Position numbers and translations under genes: made by a program. The notes beneath the pieces were generated by a model. The model was given only the letters and a program-made list of their open reading frames with translations. It searched no databases and was not told the DNA's origin. A stretch of 64,000 bases of DNA from Chionoecetes opilio (taxonomy: Eukaryota; Arthropoda; Malacostraca; Decapoda; Majidae): NCBI GenBank assembly GCA_016584305.1, contig JACEEZ010023500.1, forward strand, positions 98,689 through 162,688. The letters run 5' to 3'. Positions 55,082 through 64,000 of the stretch are shown in pieces. The first letter of the stretch is position 1. Each line of letters begins with the position of its first letter.

Positions 55082-56013
55082 GTAATTTTCCCAATATCAA
55101 ACAAACCCTTAGAAAAAAAAAACTACAGCATTTCGGGGGTGAATTTTGTTAGCCGGGTAAAAAATTCTGGAACACAATTTTGGAAAAAAAAAGGCAACCT
55201 GTTCACAACTTTTTTTGGGGGAAAAAATTTTACATCCAAAAAGGGATAAAAAAGAGAGAAAAGAGAAAAATTACCCCAAAGAAGAAAAAAAAACAAGAAG
55301 GGGAAAGGACAACAAAGGTTTCCAACCGAAAGCTAGGCACCGGGTAATTTTGCTGGAACCTGCCCCCATGGGGGGCTGGCGCCCCTCCCCTTGGAGCGTT
55401 TAAATAAAACCTTTTTTATAAGGGGGGACAAGGTGCAGTCCTTGTACGCATGCATTGATAGTGATTACATGGTGGCATTGAAGTATAGTCCTTCACGCAG
55501 CGCAGAAACTTAGCAAAAGTTAAAAATGCGTTTTTCTCAAATAGTTTTAAAATAAACAAAAAATTCATCTCTGCTTTTATTTTTGGCCGATTTTCACAAA
55601 ACTTTAGGACACAAAAAATCAAATTCGTAGAAAAATCTTTTGATTTTTTTTTTTGTTTTGAAGTCTTATTTTTTGATAGAGGGGAAAAATTACCTTAACA
55701 TTTTTCATTTTTTTTTTTAAACAATTTTTTTTTTTAAATCTAAAAAAAATTTTCAAAAAATTATGAAAAAAAATTTTTGAAATAAAAATAATATCACATG
55801 CTCATGTAACAAAAAAATCGCTCAAAAAAATGGTGAGAAGATGAAATTTAAAAATTTCATAAAACTGACAAAAATATTTTTTCCTAAATTTTTTTCAAAA
55901 TTTTTCCCTTTCTCTGACCGTGAAATGTTCATGTGTAAAAAGGGTTTTTAATATACACAACTAAAAATTTATTATGACCGGAGAAATTAAAAAATTCAGG
56001 GCGGACTCTCCCC
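54880..56013. mobile_element. TTAA-flanked TIR element
   Basis: Ends read (a)gggggagacccgccgg on the left and, inverted, ggggagagtccgccct on the right. TTAA occurs directly outside both. TTAA duplication points to piggyBac or Kolobok families. No transposase is readable; the inside is AT-rich with long homopolymers, so it may be non-autonomous. Confidence 0.55.
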
Positions 56014-56814
56014 TTAAAAAGGGTTTTTCCAGGCATGATTAACGTACAGTTGGGTGGGGAGTCTGGCCTTTATCATGGGCATCCCTGATGTGTGTTCCTC
56101 GTCTGGGTCTTGAGTGAGTTGTCTTCTTTTTCTGTTTTTTTAATTTCTTTTTTTCTTTCTCTTTTTTCTCTGGTCTCCAAAAATTTTGTTTGTTCTTTCT
56201 GCTTCTTCCACTCCCTCGCCAAAACAAATCTGCCCCACCATAGCCTCTTCCTCCTCTAGGAAGGTGGTTGTCCCTCACACTCTTCTTCCTTCCTTCATCA
56301 AAATGACCTATCAAATGGCACACCCATAGAAGGGAAAAGTGGGTTCATCATGACTGGTTGCATAAGTTAATATCCAAAAATAGTGTTGACCCCCTAAAAA
56401 CAAATGCAAAAGTTACACTCCGGGGAAAACTTCCCACAAGAAAAAATGTGTTCACAAACCCTTTTCCCGTTTTTTTTTCCCGTGGATTTCTTGAGACTTG
56501 GAACAATTTTGTGCGAAATTTTGTTTTTTTTGGGGTCAAGTGAATTTTGTATAAAGAAAGAAAATTTGAAACTAAATTTGCTAAAGCGAGCCCTCAGTAA
56601 ACGGGATGTGCGTGTGTGTGTTTTCTTGCCGCCACCCAAACCTAAAAAATGTTCCCGTAACCCTCTCCGTTTTGTTTTGTCGCGGATCTATGGGGTCTTT
56701 AAAAGGATCTGGATAATTCATGGATGGGGAAAAGGTGGAAAAGGGTAGTGTTAAGAAACAGGAAATACCACTGTAGGTCTCAGGGGCCTCTTGATTCCTT
56801 ATGTTCTTAAAACC

Positions 56815-56960
56815 CGGGGAAGGAAACTGGGTCCGGATATCACACTAGCCCTGTGTCCCGGAGAGCGGGTTGTCACCCCCACAGGCTAAAGGGCAAATCC
56901 CCGAGATGAGCAGGAGGCCCGTGCAGCTTGCCTAGGCCCCCATCTTGACCTTTTCCCCCC
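56815..56960 (+). repeat. SINE-like repeat (gcgggttgtcacc), copy 1
   Basis: Shares gcgggttgtcaccc, ccaggct-aaagg (or cacaggctaaagg), a gagatgagca-like block and agcttgcctaggccccca with 61505-61630. It is short and non-coding; I do not recognise the family. Confidence 0.55.
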
Positions 56961-57504
56961 CCTTCAAAAAATTCTCTGTAAAAAAATTGCAAAATCGATA
57001 GTGATCATAAAAAAGAATTTACAGTTTTTATTATTTTCTGTTTATATTTTCACTTGATTCTTATTAGCATGGTGCGCAAAAGCACCCACTCACCATTTTG
57101 ATTCTATTACTATAAACTTTTTTCTAAGTCTCGGCCTTTTGTTACCCTTTAAAAAAAAAAAAAAATTAGTTATTCTTGAGTTTCGGCCAGTTCCACTTAA
57201 CCTTTTTTCTGTTTTATTTTTTTATTTTTAATTTTTGTGTTAAGTCTTGGCCAGTCCCTCGCTCCATTTTTTTTTTTTTTTTTTTTTTTCCCTGAAAATC
57301 ACGTTCACTTTTTTTAGTTTTTTAATTTTATTTAATTTCGGCCGACTCGCGTTTTATTTTTTTGTTTTATAATTTTTCTAAAGTCTGGGGCCCTTTTTCT
57401 CGTTTTGCTTTATTTTAATAATGTCACCTTATTTTGTGTAGAGTGTTTTTCCACCACCCGCTGCGCAGCCCAGGGTTGGGGGTTTGTGGGTTGGGGGTGC
57501 TCTG

Positions 57505-57692
57505 AAGCCCACACACAGGGGTTCCCTAGTGAGTGGGACACGATGGGTTCACAAAACCAGAAGTCCCCGGGGTTCTCCCCCGGCGGGCGGAGCAGACGGG
57601 CTGTTTCCTTAAACCCGAGCCCCGTCCACCCAGCATGAAAGGGGCCGGGGTTTGTACCCGCCTCCCGGGGTGGGGCTTCCCCCAACACTAAG
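57505..57692 (+). repeat. tRNA-derived SINE, degraded copy
   Basis: Contains degraded counterparts of the tRNA-like head (agaagtccccggggttc, ggcgggcggagca) and body (gagccccgtccacccagca, ggtttgtacccg) of the better copy at 61150-61342, in the opposite orientation. Confidence 0.55.
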
Positions 57693-57919
57693 GGGAATGA
57701 AAGAATGTTTATATGGAGATGAGGCCCTACGAGTGTAGCTCAGGCTCTGTAAAAAACAAATAGTAATACAGGGGCTACAACGTGTCAACCAATTCTATGC
57801 TTAAAAAAAAGCGTACAAAAGCGTCTATGTTAATTAGTAGTAAAAAAATCAACTCGAATTATGGGGGTCTGCGTTTTTTTGCAGAATTATACAAGATATA
57901 AAATAGTATGATTAGCTGG

Positions 57920-58830
57920 TCCACCAAAATTTTTTTCTACTTTTTTCCCCACAAGGTTTTTTTTTTTGCCCTTACCCTAGGTTACAAGCCCATGCATTTT
58001 TATGGCGATAAAACTTAATTTAGAGGTCGCCCCATCTCTCGCTTTCATCATAGGATTTACCCGGAAAATATCCAAAACCCAATTGGGGCACTTCCCAACA
58101 TCACAGACCCAAAAGGGTTTTATTTTTTTGAATTCTCCGGGGTTGGTAACCCCATGACCATTTTTCAACTAAAACTGATATACAGCTGTCGAAGTGAAAT
58201 TTTATATTTGGGGTTTTTAGCCGTAAATTAGGGGTACCCACCCTGGGTTGGGTACTCTAATAGAGATAGAACAAAATGGTTTTCATTTTTGAAAAATCGA
58301 AGGGCGATTTCCATAGAAAAAGTTTTTATCTTCATTTATTTACTAAAAAACCCGCAAAATTTACAAAAAATTCAAATTTTCAATTTTCCTATAGAAAACT
58401 ATTTTTTTTGGGAAAATTTTTGGGTGTCTAATCAGTGTCGATAAACCCTTCTATTGGGGAAAACGACCCCTTCTGATTCAAAAATGCAAACCATTTTGCT
58501 TTATCTCTACCCAAATCCCCAACCGGGTATGGGCCTACCCCCAAAAATTTCTGTGAAAACCAAAAAAATGAAATCCCCTTCGCGCTGTTTCAGTTTTTAG
58601 TTTTATAAATTGTCTTGGGGTTACCCAAAGGAGAAATTTGAAAATCAACACCATTTGGGTCTGTTGTCGGGAAATGCCCAAATTGGGTATGTGATATTTT
58701 TTCCGGGGTTAAATCCTTTATAGAAAGCAGATGATGGACGACCCTAAAAATTTATTGTGTCCGATGAAATTTGCACACAAGGAGAGGTCAACACGAAAAA
58801 AAAGCCCGTGTGGAGAAAGGACCATCCTTT
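57920..58830. mobile_element. Large foldback element with about 300-400-bp arms
   Basis: The left arm (about 57920-58290) is inverted at about 58475-58830. Shared blocks are gataga-caaaatggtttt-catttttg, aacccaattggggcactt with its relative acccaatttgggcatttc, and ggtaacccca. The loop is AT-rich. No ORF. Boundaries are blurred by low sequence quality. Confidence 0.65.
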
Positions 58831-59391
58831 GAAATTTTACCCCCTCTTCTTGGACCCCCTATAACTAAGGGATGTCAATTTTTTCCCCGGATTTGCGGAT
58901 TTCCCAGTATTTATTGCCGCTGGTTCCTTTCGTGAATCGTGTAATTCGGGTTAAAAAATTTTGGGGGGTGTACATGTTGGGGTAGCCACGCCGAACCTGT
59001 CCCGGCCCCTGACACCACGACCATAAAAAATTTTTTTTTGGGTGCCTAGGGGAAATTAAATTTTTTTGGACACCCAAACAGACAAATTGAACCAAAAATT
59101 ATTATGATATAAAAAGACCCCTCGAAGCTCTCTCAGAGCATACATTTACAAAAAAAAATCCCAACCCCCTACTGGGGGGTTCCTCGCTCGCTCGGTCAGC
59201 CTCGCTTGTCTCGGATGAGTTGGTTGCCCTATTATTTTATTTCAGAGTTTTTTTTTTTTTCTTGTTGACATCCACATACAACAAATATATATCCTTTTTT
59301 TTGTGTGTATAGCTTCAGCCATCTCATTCACCTACCGTATTACTTTTATTCATTATTATTTTTAAAGACATAAGTGGTGATGTCGTGTTGC

Positions 59392-59418
59392 TGACGATGA
59401 TGATGATGATGATGATGT
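59392..59418. repeat. GAT microsatellite
   Basis: (GAT)n run just before the exon acceptor. Confidence 0.85.
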
Positions 59419-59429
59419 GTTGTTTTCAG

Positions 59430-59526
59430 GATGGCAGAAGACAAGGCAGCGAAGACGGCATCATGGTCATCATCAGGCGGGAGCACCAGGGAAGGCAGCC
59501 GGGCGGTGGTGGTGTCCCGGGAGCAG
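59430..59526 (+). CDS. Putative coding exon of a host gene
   Basis: A 97-base block is bounded by ttgttttcag on the left (acceptor with pyrimidine tract) and gcag followed by gtgagagt on the right (good donor). It opens with ATG at 59431, second base of the exon, and codes for 32 residues without a stop, starting MAEDKAAKTASWSSSGG and ending with a Val-Val-Val stretch and Glu-Gln before the donor. The exon ends in phase 0. GC content and codon order differ sharply from the AT-rich surroundings. The residues are Ser/Gly/Arg-rich, suggesting a disordered N-terminus. I do not recognise the protein, and no downstream exon is visible in the remaining 4.4 kb. Confidence 0.6.
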
Positions 59527-59624
59527 GTGAGAGTGTAGGGTCTGTATGAAGTGTTAGATGCACTAAAGTATTCATGTATTTAGTTAGTTAGTGATTCAGT
59601 GATTTATATTTATTTTTTACATCA

Positions 59625-59800
59625 CAAAGGACTGGCCAAGGGCACAACAAAAAGAGGTAACACAAAGCCGCTTAGTTGCCAGTCCCTATAAAGAGACAGT
59701 AAGAGAACAAAGAAAGGGGTGAGCCAATTTAGCTCGGGAGGTGTCTTGTCACTCTTCTTTTGAAAAGATTTAAGTCATAGGAAAGTGGAAAAATAGAAAC
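59625..59800 (-). pseudogene. LINE family D 3' end
   Basis: Reverse-strand copy of 53280-53440, including ggactggcca near the end and the gtgagccaatttagctcggg block (Phe-Lys-Arg-containing end of ORF2 and the 3' UTR). 5'-truncated. Confidence 0.8.
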
Positions 59801-60254
59801 AGGAAGAGAGGAAGAGAATACATACAGTAGATATTTCCTGAAGCCTCATTCGCTTGAACTGTGTTTTTTTTATGAAAAGAACGATTTTTAAAGATTGAGT
59901 TCTCAAGTATTCAATTGTTTTGCCAATATTTTCATCAAGTGCAGACAAATAAAATGATAAACTACATTTTTTATTAAGAACTGTTTCAGTTGTTGTATTG
60001 AAGGGTAATTCTGATATGTCCCAAAGAAGTACAGAGAATTTACGGTAAATGATAGATCATTCAGCCTCACAGAGCAGAGGATGTGACAGCCTGAGAGACA
60101 GGCTTGAGCGTGAGCTTATTAGAAAACTCCTCATTGAACACTTAGGTGGTGCCGTTGCAAAATCAGTAGTCATTACCGTCCTGTGCAATCATCATCTCGC
60201 GTGGTTGTTTACAATTTTACATCTTTGAATCAACTCGGACGTCCACGACTCCAC

Positions 60255-60370
60255 TCTTTGAGCTACCGTGGGTGGTGGCAGACGTGTATGCTCCTGCTCC
60301 TCCACCGAAATTATACCGCTACTACCGCTTCCCTGACCACGACACTACACTACGTTGTACTGTGTGCCTG
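60255..60370 (+). repeat. Dispersed repeat, copy 1
   Basis: Shares ctctttgagct, ggtggtg, agacgtgtatg and ccacgacactac with 61990-62120. No coding content recognised. Confidence 0.55.
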
Positions 60371-61020
60371 GTTATACATATATGACACCAATTTCACTTA
60401 ATATATCTAATATTTTCCCTGAAATAATAGAAAATAAAAGGTTAGCAATATCTGGAACCACTGAGGTAGTTTTTCGTCCACTCAATAGATGGCGCTCTAA
60501 ACACAAGAATCAGGTGCTATCTGGCATCGTTTCTGGCTACACTTATTTGTTATTTGGATAGGAATATTTCCCGTCTTTCTTTAGTATACAGTCTTTGCCT
60601 CTACGCTGCTGCCCATACAGAAAAGTGTTTTGTCTTGACCAATGACCTTATTTATTCTATTTTGTGAGACAATTACGCTTGTGTGTGTGTTTTGGTAGCG
60701 AGGAAGGCTCCGTATGGCCACCTGACGGACTCCCTTTCTGATTCCCTTACTGCGGGCACTGTGGTGTTGACAGAGGAGATAGCGGCGGGTCATGGCTTTC
60801 CAGAAGCCACCCTCACTCCCAACTCAGCGTCACTACGAAGGCTACAAAGATAGAGGCAGTGACTGCGGGAAATGTCCCAACACTGCTTGACCGCAGTTTC
60901 GAACCCTCGTGCTTGATGGTTTGGGCAACGGTCTCCATCACTTGGCCAACATGAAACAGTTTCCCAAAATATTTAATCAAACATTGAACTCTGCTTTTTA
61001 AAGTACACATAAAACTTTGA
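60371..61020. other. Intergenic stretch, no gene recognised
   Basis: No domain or repeat family recognised. A gagggttcgaaactgc block at about 60895-60910 (minus strand) resembles a Pol III B box but without a tRNA fold around it. Confidence 0.45.
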
Positions 61021-61026
61021 TGTCCC

Positions 61027-61076
61027 CACACACAACACACACACACACACACACACACACCACACCACACACACAC
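61027..61076. repeat. CA microsatellite
   Basis: (CA)n run. Further TG, CA and TAG runs lie at 61347-61382, 61387-61403 and 61410-61510. Confidence 0.9.
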
Positions 61077-61149
61077 TCTTGTTTCTCTTGTTTGTTTTGT
61101 TAGAGGATAATGCCTCAGAGCCATAGTGATCTACCGCTGCTGCATATTA

Positions 61150-61342
61150 GTGTTGGCCGAAGCCACCACCCCGGGGGGGGGGGGGGTTACAAACCCCCGG
61201 CTGGCACCCGTACCCATTCACTGTTGGGTGGACAGGGGCTAGGGATTTAAAAGACCCCTCTATCTTTCGCTCCGCCCGGGGATCGAACCCGGGACTTCTC
61301 GGTTGTAAGCCGAGCGTGCTAACCACTACACTACAGAGTTCC
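61150..61342 (-). repeat. tRNA-derived SINE
   Basis: The minus strand begins with a tRNA-like head (61342 to 61268). It has an A box (tagtgtagtggtta), an anticodon arm (ctcgg-cttacaa-ccgag, anticodon TAC) and a perfect T arm with a B box (gggttcgatccc). The acceptor stem pairs in only about five of seven positions and no CCA is encoded. A body follows (agcccctgtccaccca, gggtacgggtgccagc), repeated in degraded form at 57505-57692. A tRNA-Val-like head on a repeated body is a SINE, not a tRNA gene. Confidence 0.7.
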
Positions 61343-61504
61343 CTGTGTATGTGTGTGTTTTTTGTGTGTGTGTGTGTGTGGTGTGGTCACACACACACAC
61401 ACACAAGCAAGCAGTAGTAATAGTAGCACCAGTAGTAATAGTAGCAGAAGTAAGTGTATAATAGTAAATAGCAGCAGTATAATAGTAGCAGTAGTAAGTG
61501 TATA

Positions 61505-61630
61505 ATAGTAGTATCCAGTGTCCTGGGCTAGCGGGTTGTCACCCTTTCCCCAGGCTCAAAGGTTAATGCGACGGAGACAAGCACCGAGGCCAGCACAGCT
61601 TAGCGTATGCCCCCATTTTTTCCCTTTTTA
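61505..61630 (+). repeat. SINE-like repeat (gcgggttgtcacc), copy 2
   Basis: Partner of 56815-56960: gtgtcctgggctagcggg, cccaggctcaaagg, gagacaagcaccgaggcc. Confidence 0.55.
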
Positions 61631-61989
61631 AAATTTGGTCCAAGCTCGTTTCGCTCTTTTGGGAAAACCTATTTCCAAGCCGAATTTCATTTGTCTATGG
61701 GTTGTAAAATGTTTCCCAATTTTTTTTCTTTTTTCTTCTTTGCTACTTTTGTAGGGGGGGGTTAACAGGCGAAAAGGAAAAAATTTGGGGGCAAAAAGGG
61801 TTTTATATTTCGTCCCCTTAACTCATTGGCAAGGGGAGCGAAGCTTTTTTTTTTTTTTAGCATTGATGCTAAAATTTGTAATTTTATTGGGGCCGGGCGA
61901 CTTTAGCGCAGGGGGCGAAAGTAGTGCATTGTGTCTGGAAAAAAATATATTCGACTCGTCCCCCTCCAATAACAGTGTCTGAGCCGAGG

Positions 61990-62140
61990 GGGGCTCAACA
62001 CTTCTGTTTTGGACTCTTTGAGCTCCCTTTGGGGTGGTGCCCAAGACGTATGTGTTGGGCTCCCCCAAACGAAACCCCTACCAAACCGTTTTCGCTGGCC
62101 ACGACACTACCTACGTGGTATTGTTTTCCTGATTTCTGCT
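61990..62140 (+). repeat. Dispersed repeat, copy 2
   Basis: Partner of 60255-60370 (ggactctttgagctcc, aagacgtatgtg, ggccacgacactacctacgt). Confidence 0.55.
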
Positions 62141-62149
62141 ATGTGGGGC

Positions 62150-64000
62150 CTGTGTTTTTGCCTTTTCCCTAGACTCCCTGCTCCCGTGATCGTGCCCCCT
62201 TGACGAGGAACTTTCCACATGGACACCCATCTCATCTCCCCCCCCCCCCAAGAGGTCCCCTCGCCTTCCCCTTCACTGGTGAGACCCAAACAGACTAAAA
62301 ATTTCTAAAAAACCCACACGCTCCTTCGCCGAAATAAACTGCCTCACCCCCCCCGCGTTGCTACACCCCCCTGCTTCTTTTCCCCACTGTTTTCTGCTCC
62401 TCTTCCCGCCTCCCCTTCCCTACTCACCTCCACCCCTTTCATCATTATCAGGTCAGGCTGAGGGCCCCGGGCCCTTCTTTAAACCCTGGGAAGGTTTTCC
62501 AGGGCAGTTTTTAATTTCCTTTTTTAAAAAGAAATTCGTGTCTAGCACTCTAACCATCACCGGGGAGGGCGGGGGTACCCAAGTTCAGGTGGCCCCTTGA
62601 CAACCTTCCCCGGGGCCCCCAAGCCCTGTCACAATGCGGGGGGAGGGGTCCGTAAAGTGCTGGGTTGCATCGGCCCGACGACCCGACCTACTTTTTCGGG
62701 AGAATTTTCCCTACCCTCTCCCGAATTTAAAAAATCCCGACTTCTAACTGGACTTACAAATTTTAAACTTGACCTCCATACCAAAATTGTAACCCCTAAA
62801 ACGGCCCCCGGCTCCCCCCGGGGACGGGGGAAAAACGGAGGCAACATTGCCAATCAAAATTTAAAAAATTTTGGGCCCCCCCCCCGGGCCCGGGTCTCCC
62901 TTCAAAAAATGCTTTTTTCCCGGGGTTTCCGGGCCCCCCACCCCCTCCCTGCCCCCCGGGGGAAAACCCCGCTGTTTTCCCTTTTTTTAGCCAGGGTAAT
63001 GCCCCCCTGAACCCTTTAAGGCCCCGCTCCCGTAATTGCAGGGGGCTTTCATGTTAAAAAGGGGGTGTGCCCCCCCCGGTTTGGCCCCTGCCTTTTTTGG
63101 GGTGGTGACCCCCCGCCCCACCTAAAAAGGAAAGGTGCCCGGTTTAAACCTCCAGGGGGGAAGCAATTGAAAAACAGCTCCCACACGAGACTACCTGCTC
63201 CATTTCAGCCCGGTGAAGGGGGCAGCGGGAGGGGCATCCTCCCGGGGAAACCTTCCGTCCCGGGGGGGGCCCCCAGCACAAGGCTGCCCCCCCCCTACTC
63301 GCCCTTCCCTCCCTTCCTGCCCCCGGGCCCCCCCCTGCCATCATTTGGCTCCGGGGCCCAACCCATTGACCCAAAAGTCAACATATCCGGATGGCTGCTG
63401 GTTGCGTCCCCCCCCACCCCCCACCCACTCCCCTGCCACCCCCTTTCCCCCCAAAACCCCCAAAGACGCCGACCGTCCCCCCGGGCACCTTACCATACCC
63501 CCCTTAAAAAAGGGGCACAGACCCCGCCTTCCTCCCCGGAAGGGGCCTTTAGGGACCTGTGGGGGTTGTTTTTCACCCTCCTCCCCCTTATTCCCTGGTC
63601 CCCCCCCCCCGCCATGTTTCTCCCCTCCCCTCCAAAAAGCGGGGGCCGCCCCCATGCCCTCCGCCAGCACCCAGAAAGCCCCTGCCTCACTGGGTGGGGT
63701 GCTACCTTGCGCCGCCCCCCTCCTCTAAAGCCCCAGGGTTTTCGGGTTTTTGCAGGGCCCCGCCTTCATTGGGGGAAATTCCCACCCATGGAAACTTGTT
63801 TTCCCTTTAATCTCCTTCTTTCATTTTCCCCTCCCTTTTAGAGACTTCCTCATTCGATCCCTGCGGGCCCCTCCTTACCTTTTTTAATTTCACTCAGGGC
63901 CGTGAGTCCTTTACTCCCCTCCCCCACTTCATTTTCTGGAACCCCCGGGGTCTCTGTCCCGGAAAATTTCCCAATTTTTAAAAACCCACCTCTCACCCAT
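62150..64000. other. GC-rich low-quality region, no gene recognised
   Basis: C- and G-homopolymer-rich sequence. Long Pro/Gly-rich open frames (for example 63065-63841 plus strand, 63341-63670 minus strand) occur in several frames at once and lack any motif, which is what base composition alone predicts. A real gene could be hidden under sequence errors, but none can be supported. Confidence 0.6.

Larger units (their letters stand above)
54600..59150. other. Low-quality AT-rich region, no gene recognised
   Basis: Outside the MITE, SINE and foldback features listed, this region is full of stretched homopolymers (aaaa, tttt, gggg, cccc) typical of poor consensus. No frame longer than about 110 codons carries a recognisable motif. 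Confidence 0.6.

Noticed and set aside
61268..61342. tRNA-Val (TAC) gene on the minus strand
   Set aside because: The T and anticodon arms fold, but the acceptor stem has mismatches and the head is attached to a body repeated at 57505-57692, so it is a SINE.
62596..63010. 137-residue ORF resembling a basic protein
   Set aside because: Composition-driven and located in low-quality sequence; no conserved motif.
63065..63841. 258-residue Pro-rich ORF
   Set aside because: Open frames coexist in several frames on both strands in a C/G-homopolymer region; no motif and no plausible start.

Overview
This window reads as repeat-rich nuclear DNA of an arthropod, most likely a decapod crustacean and plausibly a crab. 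The reasons are TTAGG-type interstitial repeats, very many microsatellites, and a LINE C-terminal region (about 52860-53370) of a type I associate with crab genomes from memory. There are no operons, and almost every recognisable coding trace belongs to a transposable element. Host coding sequence is limited to one convincing small exon (59430-59526) and a ribosomal protein L23 fragment carried inside an LTR element. Much of the sequence looks like imperfectly polished long-read consensus: single-base indels in homopolymers break nearly every reading frame, worst at about 1.6-9.5, 15.0-16.7, 31.0-32.3, 54.3-59.1 and 61.6-64 kb.

Layout. 1-1589: flank with a foldback repeat. 1590-17203: two head-to-tail copies of a 7.6-8 kb composite. 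Each contains a TIR element with CRE-like termini, a 2.57 kb TIR element, tandem arrays, a foldback pair enclosing the 3' end of a LINE (family A), and a TIR element carrying an array of C2H2 zinc-finger repeats. 17150-18200: LINE fragments and a segment duplicated at 40578-41255. 18200-24296: MITE relics, GGACGTTTCGCCCC repeats, and a TA-flanked mariner-like element with another MITE nested inside it. 24297-28976: an LTR element with both LTRs and a primer-binding site; its only clear ORF begins with about 54 residues of ribosomal protein L23. 28977-30050: a broken hAT-type transposase. 30205-34400: a third, partial copy of the composite, interrupted by a solo LTR (30678-32756) that contains an 84-bp minisatellite.

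33541-40440 holds two minus-strand LINEs. Family B (35480-40440) is nearly complete, with PHD-like and SGNH esterase domains in ORF1 and endonuclease and reverse transcriptase in ORF2. 41.4-44.4 kb: satellites and inverted-repeat MITEs. 44527-48300: a Merlin (DD36E) transposase whose extreme 5' end is interrupted by a 2.67 kb transposon coding for a hAT-like protein I cannot place. 48793-52650: a degraded Mutator-like (MULE) element. 52715-53566: a pogo-like element holding a LINE fragment. 54.2-58.9 kb: MITEs, a TTAA-flanked element and a large foldback. 59.4-64 kb: the host exon, a LINE 3' end, SINEs, and GC-rich low-quality sequence without recognisable genes.

The window is best read as nested insertion history. 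Several insertions can be dated against one another because related sequence elsewhere in the window supplies the empty site: for the solo LTR, the MULE, the pogo-like element, the mariner-like element and the 2.57 kb element.
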